Positions 51,940 through 62,300 of a stretch of 64,000 bases of DNA are shown here, piece by piece. Positions within the stretch are counted from its first letter, which is position 1. Each line of letters begins with the position of its first letter. Made by a program: the position numbers and the translations under genes. Origin of the DNA: UBA1141 sp963665155 (lineage in GTDB: Bacteria > Chloroflexota > Dehalococcoidia > Lucifugimonadales > UBA3495); assembly GCA_963665155.2 (NCBI GenBank), contig OY761986.2, positions 1,178,001 to 1,242,000 on the forward strand. The letters are read 5' to 3'. The notes under the pieces were generated by a model. It saw only the letters and a list, made by a program, of their open reading frames with translations, did not search any database and had not been told where the DNA came from.

Positions 51940-53601
51940 ATGGAGAACAACGCCGTGACAACTCACAATACCCGGAGGAGTCCGCCTGTCCTCACACTGA
52001 TAGTCTGCCTGATGGCGATGGTCCTTAGCTGCGGAGGGGCGGATGAAGCATCTGAATTTCAGTTCGCGGAACTGTCCGTCGAAACATCTGACCCTCAGTA
52101 CGTTGAAAACACGGTGGACGGTTCCTCCAGCGATCATTTTGCCGGTGGCCCGGTCCGCCTACTCGGCCAACGAGGGTCGGCAGGCGCAGCGGGACCACCA
52201 GGCGCCGATGGCTCCAGCGACGATGGGACGCTCCGGGTTGCTCGGGCGGCTACCGCGGCCCCGCCCGCTGCGCCAACGGCCGCTCCCGCTCCCGCTCCCG
52301 CTCAGCCAAAGGCCGTGCCCGCCTCCGGGGACCCGGACAAGTCCGGGTCGTCCGACTCCTCGCAGGGCCAGACCGCCCGCCAACTCATCGTGGAATCTTG
52401 GTTCGGCCTTGAAGTAGACGACATCGACGCCGCGGTTCGCCATGTTGAAACAATAGCGACCCAATGGGGAGGATGGCTCGAATCGGCCGAGATAATTGGT
52501 GAAGCCGGCTACCGCTCCGCTTCCGTCCGACTTCGCGTGCCCGCCGACCGCTTGGAGAACGCCCTGCACGCGCTTCGTGGCCTGGGCCGGGTCGCCGATG
52601 AGGGAGTATCCTCCACCGACGTTACGGAACGGCTCATCGACAACGAGGCACGCCTGTCCGCCTGGCACGCCCAGGAGGAACGCCTTGTCACATTGCTGGA
52701 AAACGCCCCCACTGTCGAGGACATCATCCAGATCGAGGAACGCATTGCCCAGGTCCGCTCCGACATCGAGCGTGTTGAAGCCACCCAGCGTAACCTGACC
52801 GATCGCGTCACCACTTCCCTCATCACCGTTAACCTGCGCCTACCGGCCCAGTTCGCTGCCGATCCTCCCCACGGTGTGCTCCACCTGTCGGTGGGCGACC
52901 CCTCCACAACCGCTGACGCAATAACCGCCCGCGTCGCTTCGCTGGGTGGTTACTTGGGCGAAAAACGGGAATATGAAGAGAATCGTGGCAGGGTCGTGGA
53001 CCTGGTCGTCTTCGTCAGATCCGCCGACTTGGCACAACTCATGGACTACGCCGCAACCTTGGGATCTCCATCGGGGAGGCAGTTGAACTCCGTCGGCCCG
53101 TCCCCAATCAACGGCGTTCCCAACGCCCGTCTCACCTTGGGCATCCGCTCCAACGTCGACCTGTACGCATCGTTGTCCCTGTCGACGGCCCATCCCATGG
53201 ACGTGGCCGGACAAATTCGGGACCAAGCGGTATCCCAGGGCGGGTTCGTCGAGCACTGGAACGAATCGCGCCGCGATGAACGCCAGCACGTCAGCATGGA
53301 ATTGGTGGTCAAGGCATCCGACCTGCGCACCATCATGGACTTCGGTGCCGGTTTGGGCGACATCAAGGGTTGGGAATACAACGCGGCCGGTGAAAATCCG
53401 GCCGTCGATGCTCCCAGCGCCCGCTTGGCCGTGTCAGTTTCCTCTGAGGAAAAACTGCCTGACGTTTGGATAATCGCCGTCGTGCTGGCGGTCGTCATCG
53501 TCGGGATCTGCGCCGCCGTGGTCGCCCTGCTGTTGTATAGACGCCGCCGTACCAACCCCGCCGGCGCAGTTCAAATGCTTGAAACCGATGCTACCGGTTA
53601 G
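51940..53601 (+). CDS. DUF4349 lipoprotein with short collagen-like tract
   Basis: 553 residues. The signal LTLIVCLMAMVLSCGG ends in a lipobox cysteine near residue 31. A brief Gly-rich GQRGSAGAAGPPGADGSS tract and an Ala/Pro linker lead to DUF4349: DDIDAAVRHVETIATQWGGW, RLRVPADRLENALHALRGLG, the coiled-coil ENAPTVEDIIQIEERIAQVR, then a duplicated second half (GGYLGEKREYEENRGRVVDL; GGFVEHWNESRRDERQHVSM). A transmembrane segment (VWIIAVVLAVVIVGICAAVV) precedes basic YRRRR at the C-terminus. So it is anchored at both ends on the outer face. DUF4349 function is not established. Confidence 0.9.
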   Translation: MENNAVTTHNTRRSPPVLTLIVCLMAMVLSCGGADEASEFQFAELSVETSDPQYVENTVDGSSSDHFAGGPVRLLGQRGSAGAAGPPGADGSSDDGTLRVARAATAAPPAAPTAAPAPAPAQPKAVPASGDPDKSGSSDSSQGQTARQLIVESWFGLEVDDIDAAVRHVETIATQWGGWLESAEIIGEAGYRSASVRLRVPADRLENALHALRGLGRVADEGVSSTDVTERLIDNEARLSAWHAQEERLVTLLENAPTVEDIIQIEERIAQVRSDIERVEATQRNLTDRVTTSLITVNLRLPAQFAADPPHGVLHLSVGDPSTTADAITARVASLGGYLGEKREYEENRGRVVDLVVFVRSADLAQLMDYAATLGSPSGRQLNSVGPSPINGVPNARLTLGIRSNVDLYASLSLSTAHPMDVAGQIRDQAVSQGGFVEHWNESRRDERQHVSMELVVKASDLRTIMDFGAGLGDIKGWEYNAAGENPAVDAPSARLAVSVSSEEKLPDVWIIAVVLAVVIVGICAAVVALLLYRRRRTNPAGAVQMLETDATG

Positions 53602-53631
53602 CGATTAACTGGGTGAGGGCGTAGCCCCTGT

Positions 53632-53932
53632 GGGTTCCAGTGGTCTCGACCGCCGACCCGGGAGAGACCCCTCGCCTGATGGAAGAGGAACAGCCTCACC
53701 TGGTGCTGCTCGACCTGATGCTGCCCAGCTCCGACGGCATGGAACTGATGCGGGGCATCCTGGACAGAGCCGACGTGCCGGTCATCTTCCTGTCGGTCTA
53801 CGGCCAGGACGAGGTGATCGCCAGGGCCTTTGACCAGGGAGCCGTGGACTACATCGTCAAGCCCTTCTCGCCCACCGAGCTGGCGGCCAGGATCAGGGCC
53901 GGCCCTGCGCAGGCGGCTGCCGCCCGAATCGG
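53632..53932 (+). pseudogene. Response-regulator receiver-domain fragment
   Basis: The frame reads STADPGETPRLMEEEQPHLV, LLDLMLPSSDGMEL, VIFLSVYGQDEVIARAFDQG and VDYIVKPFSPTELAARI. It keeps the phospho-aspartate (LLDLMLP) and the lysine (VKP), but the N-terminal acidic pair and the output domain are gone. It matches the receiver of the hybrid kinase at 55161 almost residue for residue, so it is a broken duplicate. Confidence 0.8.
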
Positions 53933-54337
53933 TCGAGCGCGCCTAACTGGAGAAAATCAAGAACCTTCATACGAAAGACACAATAGCAACGGAAAACTGC
54001 ACTACTCGTGGGCGGCGAATCTGGATGCCAGCATGTTAGCTGGACTCCCGACTAAATTAAGATGTCACGCCGTGACCGCTGGGGCGGACTCACCAGTTAG
54101 TCGCCTCTGCACGGCCCGAAACGCGGGCGTATTGATGCTTTGTACAAAAGCCAGTAACCAGAAACCAGTAACGACAAGATTGGTGCGCCGCCACCTGTGG
54201 ATGTCGCCCGGGGGTTTTTCAATGTCTAGGCGCGACAGCGACAGTGAAAAAGTCCCAGCCGCGCTATACGACCGCCTCACAGATACGCCCACCTACGCGG
54301 CTCGAATGTACAAAGTCCAGCCCAGGCAAAGGGAAGA
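53933..54337. other. Decayed region, no gene recognised
   Basis: About 400 bases between the receiver fragment and a transposase fragment. Frames are short and without family resemblance. Confidence 0.4.
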
Positions 54338-54840
54338 GGGGAGCGGATGGCGGAAACTTTCCAGGACCGTCTCGTAACCGAACTGCAGCTGACAGGGGCG
54401 AGCAGCATCGGGGAAGTCAACAGCGTGCTGGAGCAGTTCCTGCCGCGATTCAACCGGCGGTTCCGTGTTCCCACGCAACACCCTGAACCTGCATTACGGC
54501 CCCTGGACCCGGAGCTGTGCCTGGACCAGAGCCTGTGCTTCAAGCACCGCAGAAAAGTGGCCAAGGACAACACGGTGAGATTCCAGCTGCGTACCCTGCA
54601 GTTGCTGCCGGGGCGGGAACGTCCCAGCTATGACGGGGCGGCCGTGGAGGTCCTGCAAGGACTGGACTGGACTGGCCGGCCGGCCGTCTGTCTGTCTGTC
54701 TGTCTGTCTGTGCAGCATGAGGGGCGCATCATCGCGTCTCAGGAGGCGCCACCAGTTCGGTATTTCTCCGGAACGGCCACGGAGCCTCCGCAAGTGTTCC
54801 TGTCCCGACCTTCGCTGCCCACGGCCTGGGAGAACGCTGA
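54338..54840 (+). pseudogene. ISNCY-like transposase C-terminal fragment
   Basis: The frame reads ERMAETFQDRLVTELQLTGA, VNSVLEQFLPRFNRRFRVP, LCLDQSLCFKHRRKVAKDNT and LQLLPGRERPSYDGAAVEVL, the C-terminal third of ISNCY/integrase-like transposases. The DDE core is missing. A tetranucleotide expansion (54686-54711) interrupts the late part, after which HEGRIIASQEAPP resumes the family sequence. Confidence 0.72.
54659..54711. repeat. Three adjacent microsatellites
   Basis: (GGACT)n-like, then CCGG repeats, then GTCT repeated about six times, all within the transposase fragment. The GTCT run adds CLSVCLSV to the frame. Slippage-prone and non-functional in a dead gene. Confidence 0.85.
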
Positions 54841-54846
54841 ACACTC

Positions 54847-55053
54847 AGCCTGCTGATCATCGACGAACTGGGCTGCGTGCCCCTGTCACCCACCGGGGCG
54901 GAACTGCTCTTCGAGGTCTTCAGCCAGCGCTACGAGCGGGGCTCAATCCTGGTGACCACCAACCTGCCCTTCGACGAGTGGACCGAGGTGTTCGGATCGG
55001 AGCGTCTGACCGGCGCGCTGCTGTACCGGCCCTGCCGGCCCAACCAGAGTTAG
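54847..55053 (+). pseudogene. istB: IS21-family IstB ATPase fragment
   Basis: The frame reads SLLIIDELGCVPLSPTGAEL, LFEVFSQRYERGSILVTTNL and PFDEWTEVFGSERLTGALL. These are the Walker B and sensor regions of the IS21 helper ATPase. The P-loop half and the C-terminus are missing. It lies end to end with the ISNCY fragment, so two unrelated elements have decayed here. Confidence 0.85.
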
Positions 55054-55160
55054 TGGCCGCTTACCTGCTGGAGCTGGCAGCAGAGAGAACTCGGTGGCCA
55101 CCATCCGGCTGCACAAGGCAGCGCTCGCCGCCATCCACCGCTCTACCTGCGTCCAGACGG

Positions 55161-57560
55161 TCACTCCTCCACCTCTCCCGGCGTCTCCGGCTTTCCCATC
55201 CAGTAGCCCACACGAGGCTCGGTGAAAATGTACTGAGGCGTGTCCACGTTGTCTCCCAGCTTGCGGCGAAGGTTCTTGACGAAGGTGCGTACGGGCTGAG
55301 AGTCGCCCGGGCGTCCAGGCCCCCAGACCCGTCTCAGCAGCTGATCCCTTTGCACTACTTGACCCGCATTGGTAGAGAGCTCGAGGAGCAAATTGTACTC
55401 GGTCGCCGTCAACTTCACTGCACGTCCGGCCACCGTCACGCGGCGCTCCGAGTAGTCGATTGTCAGGTCGCCCAGCACAAAGGGTTCCAACGGCTCGACG
55501 CGTCGAGGCCCCGCCCGCCGGAGCAGGGCCGCCTTAATCCTGGCCACCAACTCCGTCGGCGAGAAGGGTTTTATCACGTAATCTGCGGCTCCCATCTCGA
55601 AGGCACGCTCAACTATCTGGTCCCGGCCGTACGCCGACAGGAAGATCACCGGCATGTCGACGAACTCGAAGATGCTCTGCATCAGCTCTATGCCGTCGGT
55701 CCCAGGCAACATCAGATCGAGCAGAGCCAGGTGGGGTTTCTCCTTCACGACGAGGCTGAGCGCCTCCTCAGGGTCGGCGGTTACGATGGCGGTGTAGCCC
55801 GCCCCTGTGAGGATGTTGCGAACATGCCTGAGAGCCAGCGGATCGTCATCGACGGCGAGAATGCGAGCCCCCTGGGCGCCGGCCCGCCCGGGGCGGACGG
55901 AGAGGTGGCCCGTCCCGGGCGGGCCGCCTGCCTCGTCCTGGTCGGCGAGGGGAAGCGTGAATGTGAATCGTGCGCCCTGGCCCTCCCCTTCGCTCTCGGC
56001 CCATATGCGCCCCCCGTGGGCCTCAACTATTCCCTTGCAGATGGCAAGGCCCAGGCCCGTCCCCTCAATCTCCCGACGCCGAGCGGATCCCTCAATGCGC
56101 GAGAACTTCCGGAAAAGATGCGGCAGCCGCTCCGCCTGCACGCCCCGGCCCTGGTCGGTGACCGACACCGCGACGTAAAACTCCTGCACCTCCGCCGTCA
56201 CCCAGATGGGGGTGGAATCATGCGAGTGCCTGGCTGCATTGGAAATGAGGTTGCTCAGCACCTGTCCAATGCGCCGTCTGTCCGACATTACAGAAGGCAA
56301 GTCCGCCGGAAGGTCTATGCGCAGGTCATGCCTGCCGCCTCCGCTGAGGAAGGCATTCCTGGCGCGGTCCACAAGTGAAGCCAGGTCCGAAAGTTCGGGC
56401 TCGACCGAAAGCATACCCGTCTCGATGTGTGCCACGTCGAGCAGGTCGCTGACCAACTCCCGCATCCGGTCGGTCTGCTCGACAATTATCCGATTGAACT
56501 GGCGGATCTCCGCGGGGTCCAGGTCGGATGAGGCATCCAGCATGGTAGTTGCCGAGCCTCTGATGGCCGCCAGCGGCGTGCGCAGTTCGTGGCTGACCAT
56601 GCCCAGGAACTCGGCGCGCAGCCGCTCCAGCTCCTCCAGCGGCGTCATGTCCTGCAGGGTAACGATCACCGACTCCACCTCACCCCGCTCCGAGCGGATG
56701 GAAGTGGCATTGATCAGGACGGTGAACCTGCGGCCGTCGGGGACCTCCATGACAATCTCCTCCGCCCGCACCGTCTCGCTGGTGGCCAGCATCCGGGCCA
56801 AGGGGAACTCCGCCAGGGAGAACTCGGACCCGTCGGCCCTCCGGATGGTCAGCACCTCCAGCAGCTGCTCCACGGGATGGCCGGGGGTCCGCAGGCCGTC
56901 CAGGATCCGCAGCGCCTCCCGGTTGAAGGAAACCGGAGTTCCCCTGCTCAGGTCGAAGACGACCACGCCCACGGGGGAGGTGTCGATCAGGGTCTCCAGG
57001 TCGGACCGGGCCCGCAGCTCATCACGGTACCGACGGGCGTTGGCGATGACCAGCGCCGCCTGGGAGGCGAACATCACCAGTGTCTCCTCATCTTCCTTGG
57101 TGAACTCCTGACCGGGCTCGCTCTTGGCAACGTTTATGTTGCCCACTGCGGTCCCCTGGTGCCGCAGCGGGGCGGCCAGGAAGGAGCTTACCGGCACCGG
57201 CGCGCGGAGGTCGGGAAGGCCCATCGACCGGACGTGACCGGGGAAGTCCCTCACCCGCAGCGGGCCGGGAAGGCCGCTTAGGTACTGGAAGAACTGCTGA
57301 CCTGCGGGCAGTTCCCACAACTGGCGGGCTTCATCGGGGGTCAGGCCGGAGACGAGGAATTCCGCCACCTGGCCCGACCCGTCCAGGGTGGTGATCAGGG
57401 CATACCTGGCCCCGGTCAGGGAGCGGGCGCTATCCAGGACGCCCTGCAGCACCGAGTCCAGGTCAAGGCTCTCGTTGATGCGCAGGCTGGCCTCGCTGAG
57501 GCGGGACAACCGCTCCCGCAGGGCCTCGATTTCCCGGCGGAGGTCGCCGTCATCCTTCAT
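55161..57560 (-). CDS. Sensor histidine kinase fused to receiver and OmpR-type DNA-binding domain
   Basis: 799 residues from ATG 57560 behind GGAGGGG; a reading from 57641 adds 27 residues without support. Order: short coiled coil, GAF (about 30-185, SSFLAAPLRHQGTAVGNI), PAS (about 195-310), HisKA with phospho-His in MVSHELRTPLAAI, HATPase with NLISNAARHS, DQGRGVQ and GTGLGLAICKGI, receiver (ILAVDDDPLALRH, LLDLMLPGTDG, VIKPFSP), and a C-terminal winged helix (LTATEYNLLLELSTNAG, VRTFVKNLRRKLGD). No membrane segment, so it senses a cytoplasmic ligand. Sensor and transcription output are in one chain, so phosphotransfer and DNA binding are coupled directly. Target genes unknown. Confidence 0.95.
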   Translation of the reverse strand: MKDDGDLRREIEALRERLSRLSEASLRINESLDLDSVLQGVLDSARSLTGARYALITTLDGSGQVAEFLVSGLTPDEARQLWELPAGQQFFQYLSGLPGPLRVRDFPGHVRSMGLPDLRAPVPVSSFLAAPLRHQGTAVGNINVAKSEPGQEFTKEDEETLVMFASQAALVIANARRYRDELRARSDLETLIDTSPVGVVVFDLSRGTPVSFNREALRILDGLRTPGHPVEQLLEVLTIRRADGSEFSLAEFPLARMLATSETVRAEEIVMEVPDGRRFTVLINATSIRSERGEVESVIVTLQDMTPLEELERLRAEFLGMVSHELRTPLAAIRGSATTMLDASSDLDPAEIRQFNRIIVEQTDRMRELVSDLLDVAHIETGMLSVEPELSDLASLVDRARNAFLSGGGRHDLRIDLPADLPSVMSDRRRIGQVLSNLISNAARHSHDSTPIWVTAEVQEFYVAVSVTDQGRGVQAERLPHLFRKFSRIEGSARRREIEGTGLGLAICKGIVEAHGGRIWAESEGEGQGARFTFTLPLADQDEAGGPPGTGHLSVRPGRAGAQGARILAVDDDPLALRHVRNILTGAGYTAIVTADPEEALSLVVKEKPHLALLDLMLPGTDGIELMQSIFEFVDMPVIFLSAYGRDQIVERAFEMGAADYVIKPFSPTELVARIKAALLRRAGPRRVEPLEPFVLGDLTIDYSERRVTVAGRAVKLTATEYNLLLELSTNAGQVVQRDQLLRRVWGPGRPGDSQPVRTFVKNLRRKLGDNVDTPQYIFTEPRVGYWMGKPETPGEVEE

Positions 57561-58139
57561 TGTTGTCCCCTCCTGGTTCGGGCTGGTGCACCAGCCTGCC
57601 CCATGCAGGCCCGCAGTTTGGCACACTGTAAGGAAATACATCTAAATTACACGTATAAATAACCGCAATAACATGCTGACTACATTATACAAGAGGGCAA
57701 AATACTCCCTGGCTTACGCATAACGCCTGCCGATTGCCCTTGCCCTGGACCGGGGCAGCTGACGCCATGGCCTGCCCGGCAGGGCCGAAGCTGGGGCGCC
57801 GCGGCTGGAGAGCCGCTCCCGAGAAGAGAACAGAGGAGGAGGTGGGCCGAACTGCCCCATCCCCTGCGGCGCGATACGCCGGACCTGATCCCCGCGATTC
57901 GGGGACCCCGGGCGCCATATCCGTTCCGGCAACCGGCGTCCGTGCCCTCCACTTGTATGCCCGAGTGAACTGGAAGGCCGACGACGCGGGCGGGTCCAGT
58001 GGGATGGAAGAGTGCGCCTCTCGGATCAGATGCACAACCGGATCTTTGCCGTCCTGGCCGTACTGTCGGCGGGACTGGAACATATTCCCGCCCAGGGAAG
58101 CGCCCCCACGGTCTCGACGGTTGCCATCACCTTCAATCC
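57561..58139. other. Promoter side of the hybrid kinase gene, then decayed sequence
   Basis: The first 150 bases should hold the kinase promoter (TATAAATAACCGCAATAAC is AT-rich here). The remaining 400 bases have overlapping GC-rich frames on both strands without family resemblance; I see no gene. Confidence 0.45.
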
Positions 58140-58390
58140 CGGCACGGACAACCACAGATGCCGTTGGCATCCTCGAAGATACCGTGGCCCCACGAGTGCA
58201 GCAGGCTGCCGGAACTGCCGTCGATTCGATAGGGCGGATTGGCACTGGGGGTGAACACATGGACGCGGTCCAGCGAATCGACCGTAACGGCGCCTACCAG
58301 GTCCCCAGATCCAGTTCGGTTTGAGGTCTCGACAATCCGGGACCAGCTCGTAGGTGCGCTCGCCCGCATCGATGCTGACCATTGGCTCCT
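58140..58390 (-). pseudogene. NHL-repeat protein N-terminal fragment, frameshifted
   Basis: One frame gives MVSIDAGERTYELVPDC; a neighbouring frame continues GAVTVDSLDRVHVFTPSANP then YRIDGSSGSLLHSWGHG and FEDANGICG. Together they are the start and first blade of an NHL/peptidyl-amidating-lyase-like propeller protein. The frame changes near 58320 and the rest is missing. Confidence 0.6.
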
Positions 58391-58625
58391 CCACCGAAAC
58401 TTCTGCCGCAAGTATACGGGCTCCTCGACGCCTCCCGTTGCGGTGCGTGGGTCACTCCGGACTGCGCTCGCCGAGGCCCGAACCGGCCTTGCTCACCACT
58501 CCAGCCTCCATCACCGCCTGCATCAACCCCCGTAGCGCTTCTCGCAAGAAGTCGAGGTCGAGGGAGAGATCCCGGCCGTCAGACCGCCGAACTATCAGGA
58601 AATTCAAGAAGGTGCCCGGCGGCAT
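58391..58625 (-). pseudogene. IS256-like (Mutator) transposase N-terminal fragment
   Basis: From ATG 58625 the frame reads MPPGTFLNFLIVRRSDGRDL, DLDFLREALRGLMQAVMEAG and GLGERSPE, then TGA, PTHRNGRRRGARIL. This follows the start of Mutator-type transposases (FLREALR..LQ..MEAEV...GERSPERTTHRNGYR). It has an in-frame stop and joins directly to the NHL fragment. Confidence 0.6.
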
Positions 58626-58689
58626 CGACACAATACCTACACAGTATCGGGCTTACAACACACAGATGTTACACGTAGTGATGCTGTAA

Positions 58690-59388
58690 GGTGTCGTGTA
58701 CATCCCGCAACGACGGGACGGAAGTCTGTTGCATTCGAAAGATCAACAAGTAACAAGCGGTTGGAGCTCCTCCGCTTTGGGGAAGGGAACCCCGTCAAGA
58801 CAAGAGCCACAGGCGCTGCCGGAAACAACAAGGAGTCGCACGGGATTGCAACCCGCGGGATACTCCGGCTAATGCCAGCGTACAGCTATCCGTCCCGCAC
58901 CATGATGGTTGCCGTCGGCTCGTTCCACCTCAATCCTTGCCAGTCAGCCATTCCTCGGACGGGCTGCTAGCGGTGCCTTGGGGAACGCCCAGCCTCACAC
59001 CCATACCGGGCGCCCTGGGGGAAGTTACCGACATGGATGATTGCTCCGGTGGACTGGTGAGCAACCAGCAGGCTCCCGCGGCGCTTCATGACCAGCCGCC
59101 AACTACCGAGTGAACTAAGCCGGGAGCGCTGACGAGTACTCGTCCTATACCCAGGAGACGCAAACGCCCACCCAACCACGACCACGCAACTCAGGGGAGG
59201 CATGAACCGGTTGTAGCAAGAGTTGCAGAGCAAGGTCGTCGCCAATTTCAGATGTTTACCGTACCGGACAGTTTAACCGTGGTCGAGGGATTAAAGATCG
59301 TACGAATAGCGGCCCGGGACGTCCTTTTCTGTAGAAAAGATATTTTAGACACGCTCAACAGCCGATACCAATAATGAGGGGAAATCAC
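58690..59388. other. Long intergenic region before the giant repeat-protein gene
   Basis: About 700 bases with scattered short frames. No RNA gene or family match. The end supplies GAGGGG eight bases before ATG 59389 and presumably the promoter. Confidence 0.5.
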
Positions 59389-62300
59389 ATGACTTTTGAT
59401 AAGCTTGTCAAACCCACGATACTCGCAACAGCCGTTTTTCTGGCACTTTCAGCGATCGTCGTGACGTTGCTTGGTACGGGCGTAATGCCAGTACAGGCGA
59501 ATGACCCAAGTGCGGATGCACCTTCGATTTCCATAAGCCTCACTCCTTCGGATACGGTCCGACAAGGCACTGAAATCGCAGTCAACCTCACCATGAGAGG
59601 CTTGGAACCGAACCTGGACACATCGACGCTGATGTACAAGTTTCGCGCCGATGTTATTGACCACGACTCGTGCGAGAGCAACTCGGGCTGGTGGCCCAAT
59701 GGGATAAGTCTGGTAGACGACGAGCCCGAAAGGCGATGGGTAACCGTCTCGCCCGACTGTCCCGTCGGAAACTACACCATCAATGCCACGCTATCCGACA
59801 GTCTTGACAATGAACTGGACACGGCGAGTGCGACTTTCAGCGTCGTAGAACCTTCGCTTCCAACAGGAAGCTCAATTGTTAGCAATAGTGGATTTGTCGG
59901 TAACCCTTGCACGGAGGAAGGAACCGCTTCGATGAAGGAAGTCTATGGGATAGACTTTCTTTTTCTCGAATATTGCCGTGAAGACACGCTGCCCTTCGGG
60001 GAATCAAACAGCGAAGCAGACATCAGTCTCTCCTCCTATCATTATGACGGTCCCCACAATACCCTTAGGACCGTTGGGTTACCCCAAACTCCGACCTTGT
60101 CGGCGGCAGTGTCGGGTAATTCGATCACCCTAGCCTGGAGCTACTGGTTCGCCAGAGAAACGAGCCGGTATAGCACTGGAGGGATGCCGGATAGTTTCAT
60201 CATAGAGAAAACGTGGACCGACGCGAATGGCCAGACGAGCAGTACGGAGATTTCAGTACCGTACGTGTCCTACCGCTTGGCCGCATACGACTTCTACACA
60301 GACACATCGGTCGTAGAGGGGGTGCCCTACGAGTACACGATAACCGGCTTGAACCAGCAAGGAAAGGGGGAAACATCCCGAAGCGTGACTGCTACGCTGC
60401 CCGCCGGTTCGGGCTCGTCCACCGCGCCAACCAGTGCGCCCTCAGCGCCGACGAATCTCGATGCCAGCGTAACCGATGAAGGCATCGCGCTCAGTTGGAA
60501 CGCCCCCGACGACAGTGTGTTCGGGTATGAAGTCCGCCGGCGCATACCGGAACTGGCCGACGGGGGCATGCGGACTTACGTCGATTTCACCCACAAAACA
60601 AGCTTGGTTGATGCACAAGTTGACCTTGCAGCGCCCTACCGGTACGAATACGTGGTCAGTGCCATCAACATCAACGGAGTTGGTGAATCGACCGATAAGG
60701 TTGCTATTTCCCCGGCATCGACATGCGCCACGGATTACTCGAACATGCCAGCCCCCACCTCACGCCCAGACGCCCCGGGCAACCTTACGGCGGCTCAGCA
60801 GAGGAGCGGCGGTATTGCGCTCAGGTGGGATGCTCCTGCCGATCCGACTGTGTCCTCATATCTGATTCTACGCCGTTCTTTGAGGGAGCAAAACTATCAG
60901 AAAGACTCTCTGTACATTGTCGGAAGAACATTCTGCAAAACCGACACCAGCTATCTCGACTCGAGCGCCGAAGACCAAGCACACTATCGGTACAGGGTGC
61001 GAGCGACAAATGACTTCGAACAAGGAGGCATCTCCTGGTGGTCGAATGTTGCGGACCTCGTTACCTACACGCCTGCTGATTTGGACCTCGGCACCAACAC
61101 GCCAGCTAGTGGAACACCTTCCATCAGCGGTACCGTTCAGCTGGGGCAGACGCTGGCGGCGTCTACAACGGGCATTACTGACCCCGACGGCACGACCAAT
61201 GCGTTTTATATTTACCAGTGGATTGCCAACGACGGGACCTCCGATTCGGACATTGCGGATGCGACTGCCAGCACCTATACCCTGGTTGCCGCAGACGCGG
61301 GCAAGACCATCAAGGTGAAGGTTACCTTCACGGACGACGGCGGGCATGAGGAGACCCTCACCAGCGACGCCACCACTGAATTGATCGCAACCGTGCCAGG
61401 CGCTCCGGGCAACCTCAGCGTGTCGGTGAACGACACCGATAAGCTGGACGTTTCCTGGGATGCCCCTGAGAGCAACGGAGGTTCGGCCGTCACCGGATAC
61501 AGGGTGCAGTGGAAGGCGGCTGCCAACAGTTGGGACACCCCAGCGGACGTGTCGGAAACGACTGTGACCGGGACCAGTCATACGGTGACCGGCCTCACCG
61601 ACGGCGTGGAATACACGTTCCGGGTGTTTGCCGTCAACACGGTGGGAGACAGCTCTGCCTCCGAGGATGAAAGCGGAACTCCCAGGGAAACCACCGCTCC
61701 CACCGTCTTGTCGGCGACCGTGGACGGGGCCACGCTGACCCTTACTTTCAGCGAGGGCTTGACCGAGACTCCGCTTCCTGCGGTGAGGACCTTCACGGTA
61801 TACAGTCCGGTCGGGGCGACGACCATCACCATAGTCATAGGTGTGGACTCCGTAGCAATTTCTGGGAGTACGGTGACCGTGACCCTGTCTTATGCCGTGC
61901 CATCCACGTACGACACGTGGTTAGTAAGCTATACCGTGCCTTCGGACCCAGCAGCAGCGCGTTTGAAGGACCTTTCGGACAACCCGGTAGCGTCATTCAC
62001 CGGCCAGGCGGTGACCAACAACACGGCTGCCGCCCGGACGCCGCTGACGGCCAGCATCCCTGACGAACCAAGTTCCCATGACGGACAATCGGAATTCACC
62101 TTTGAATTGCAGTTCAGCGAGGAGCCCAAGGAAGACTTCAGCGAAAATACGCTGCGGGACCATGCGTTCACGGTGACCGGGGGCGAAGTGAAGGGAGCGC
62201 GTAGCCTGGTCAGTGGCAGCAACGTCCGTTGGGAGATAACCATCAACCCTGCCTCCAATGGTGACGTGACCATCGTGCTGCCCATTACCACCGACTGCAC

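Noticed and set aside
57685..58324. Frames of about 190 codons on both strands
   Set aside because: Both are low-information, mirror each other in a GC-rich region, and show no ribosome-binding site or family motif.
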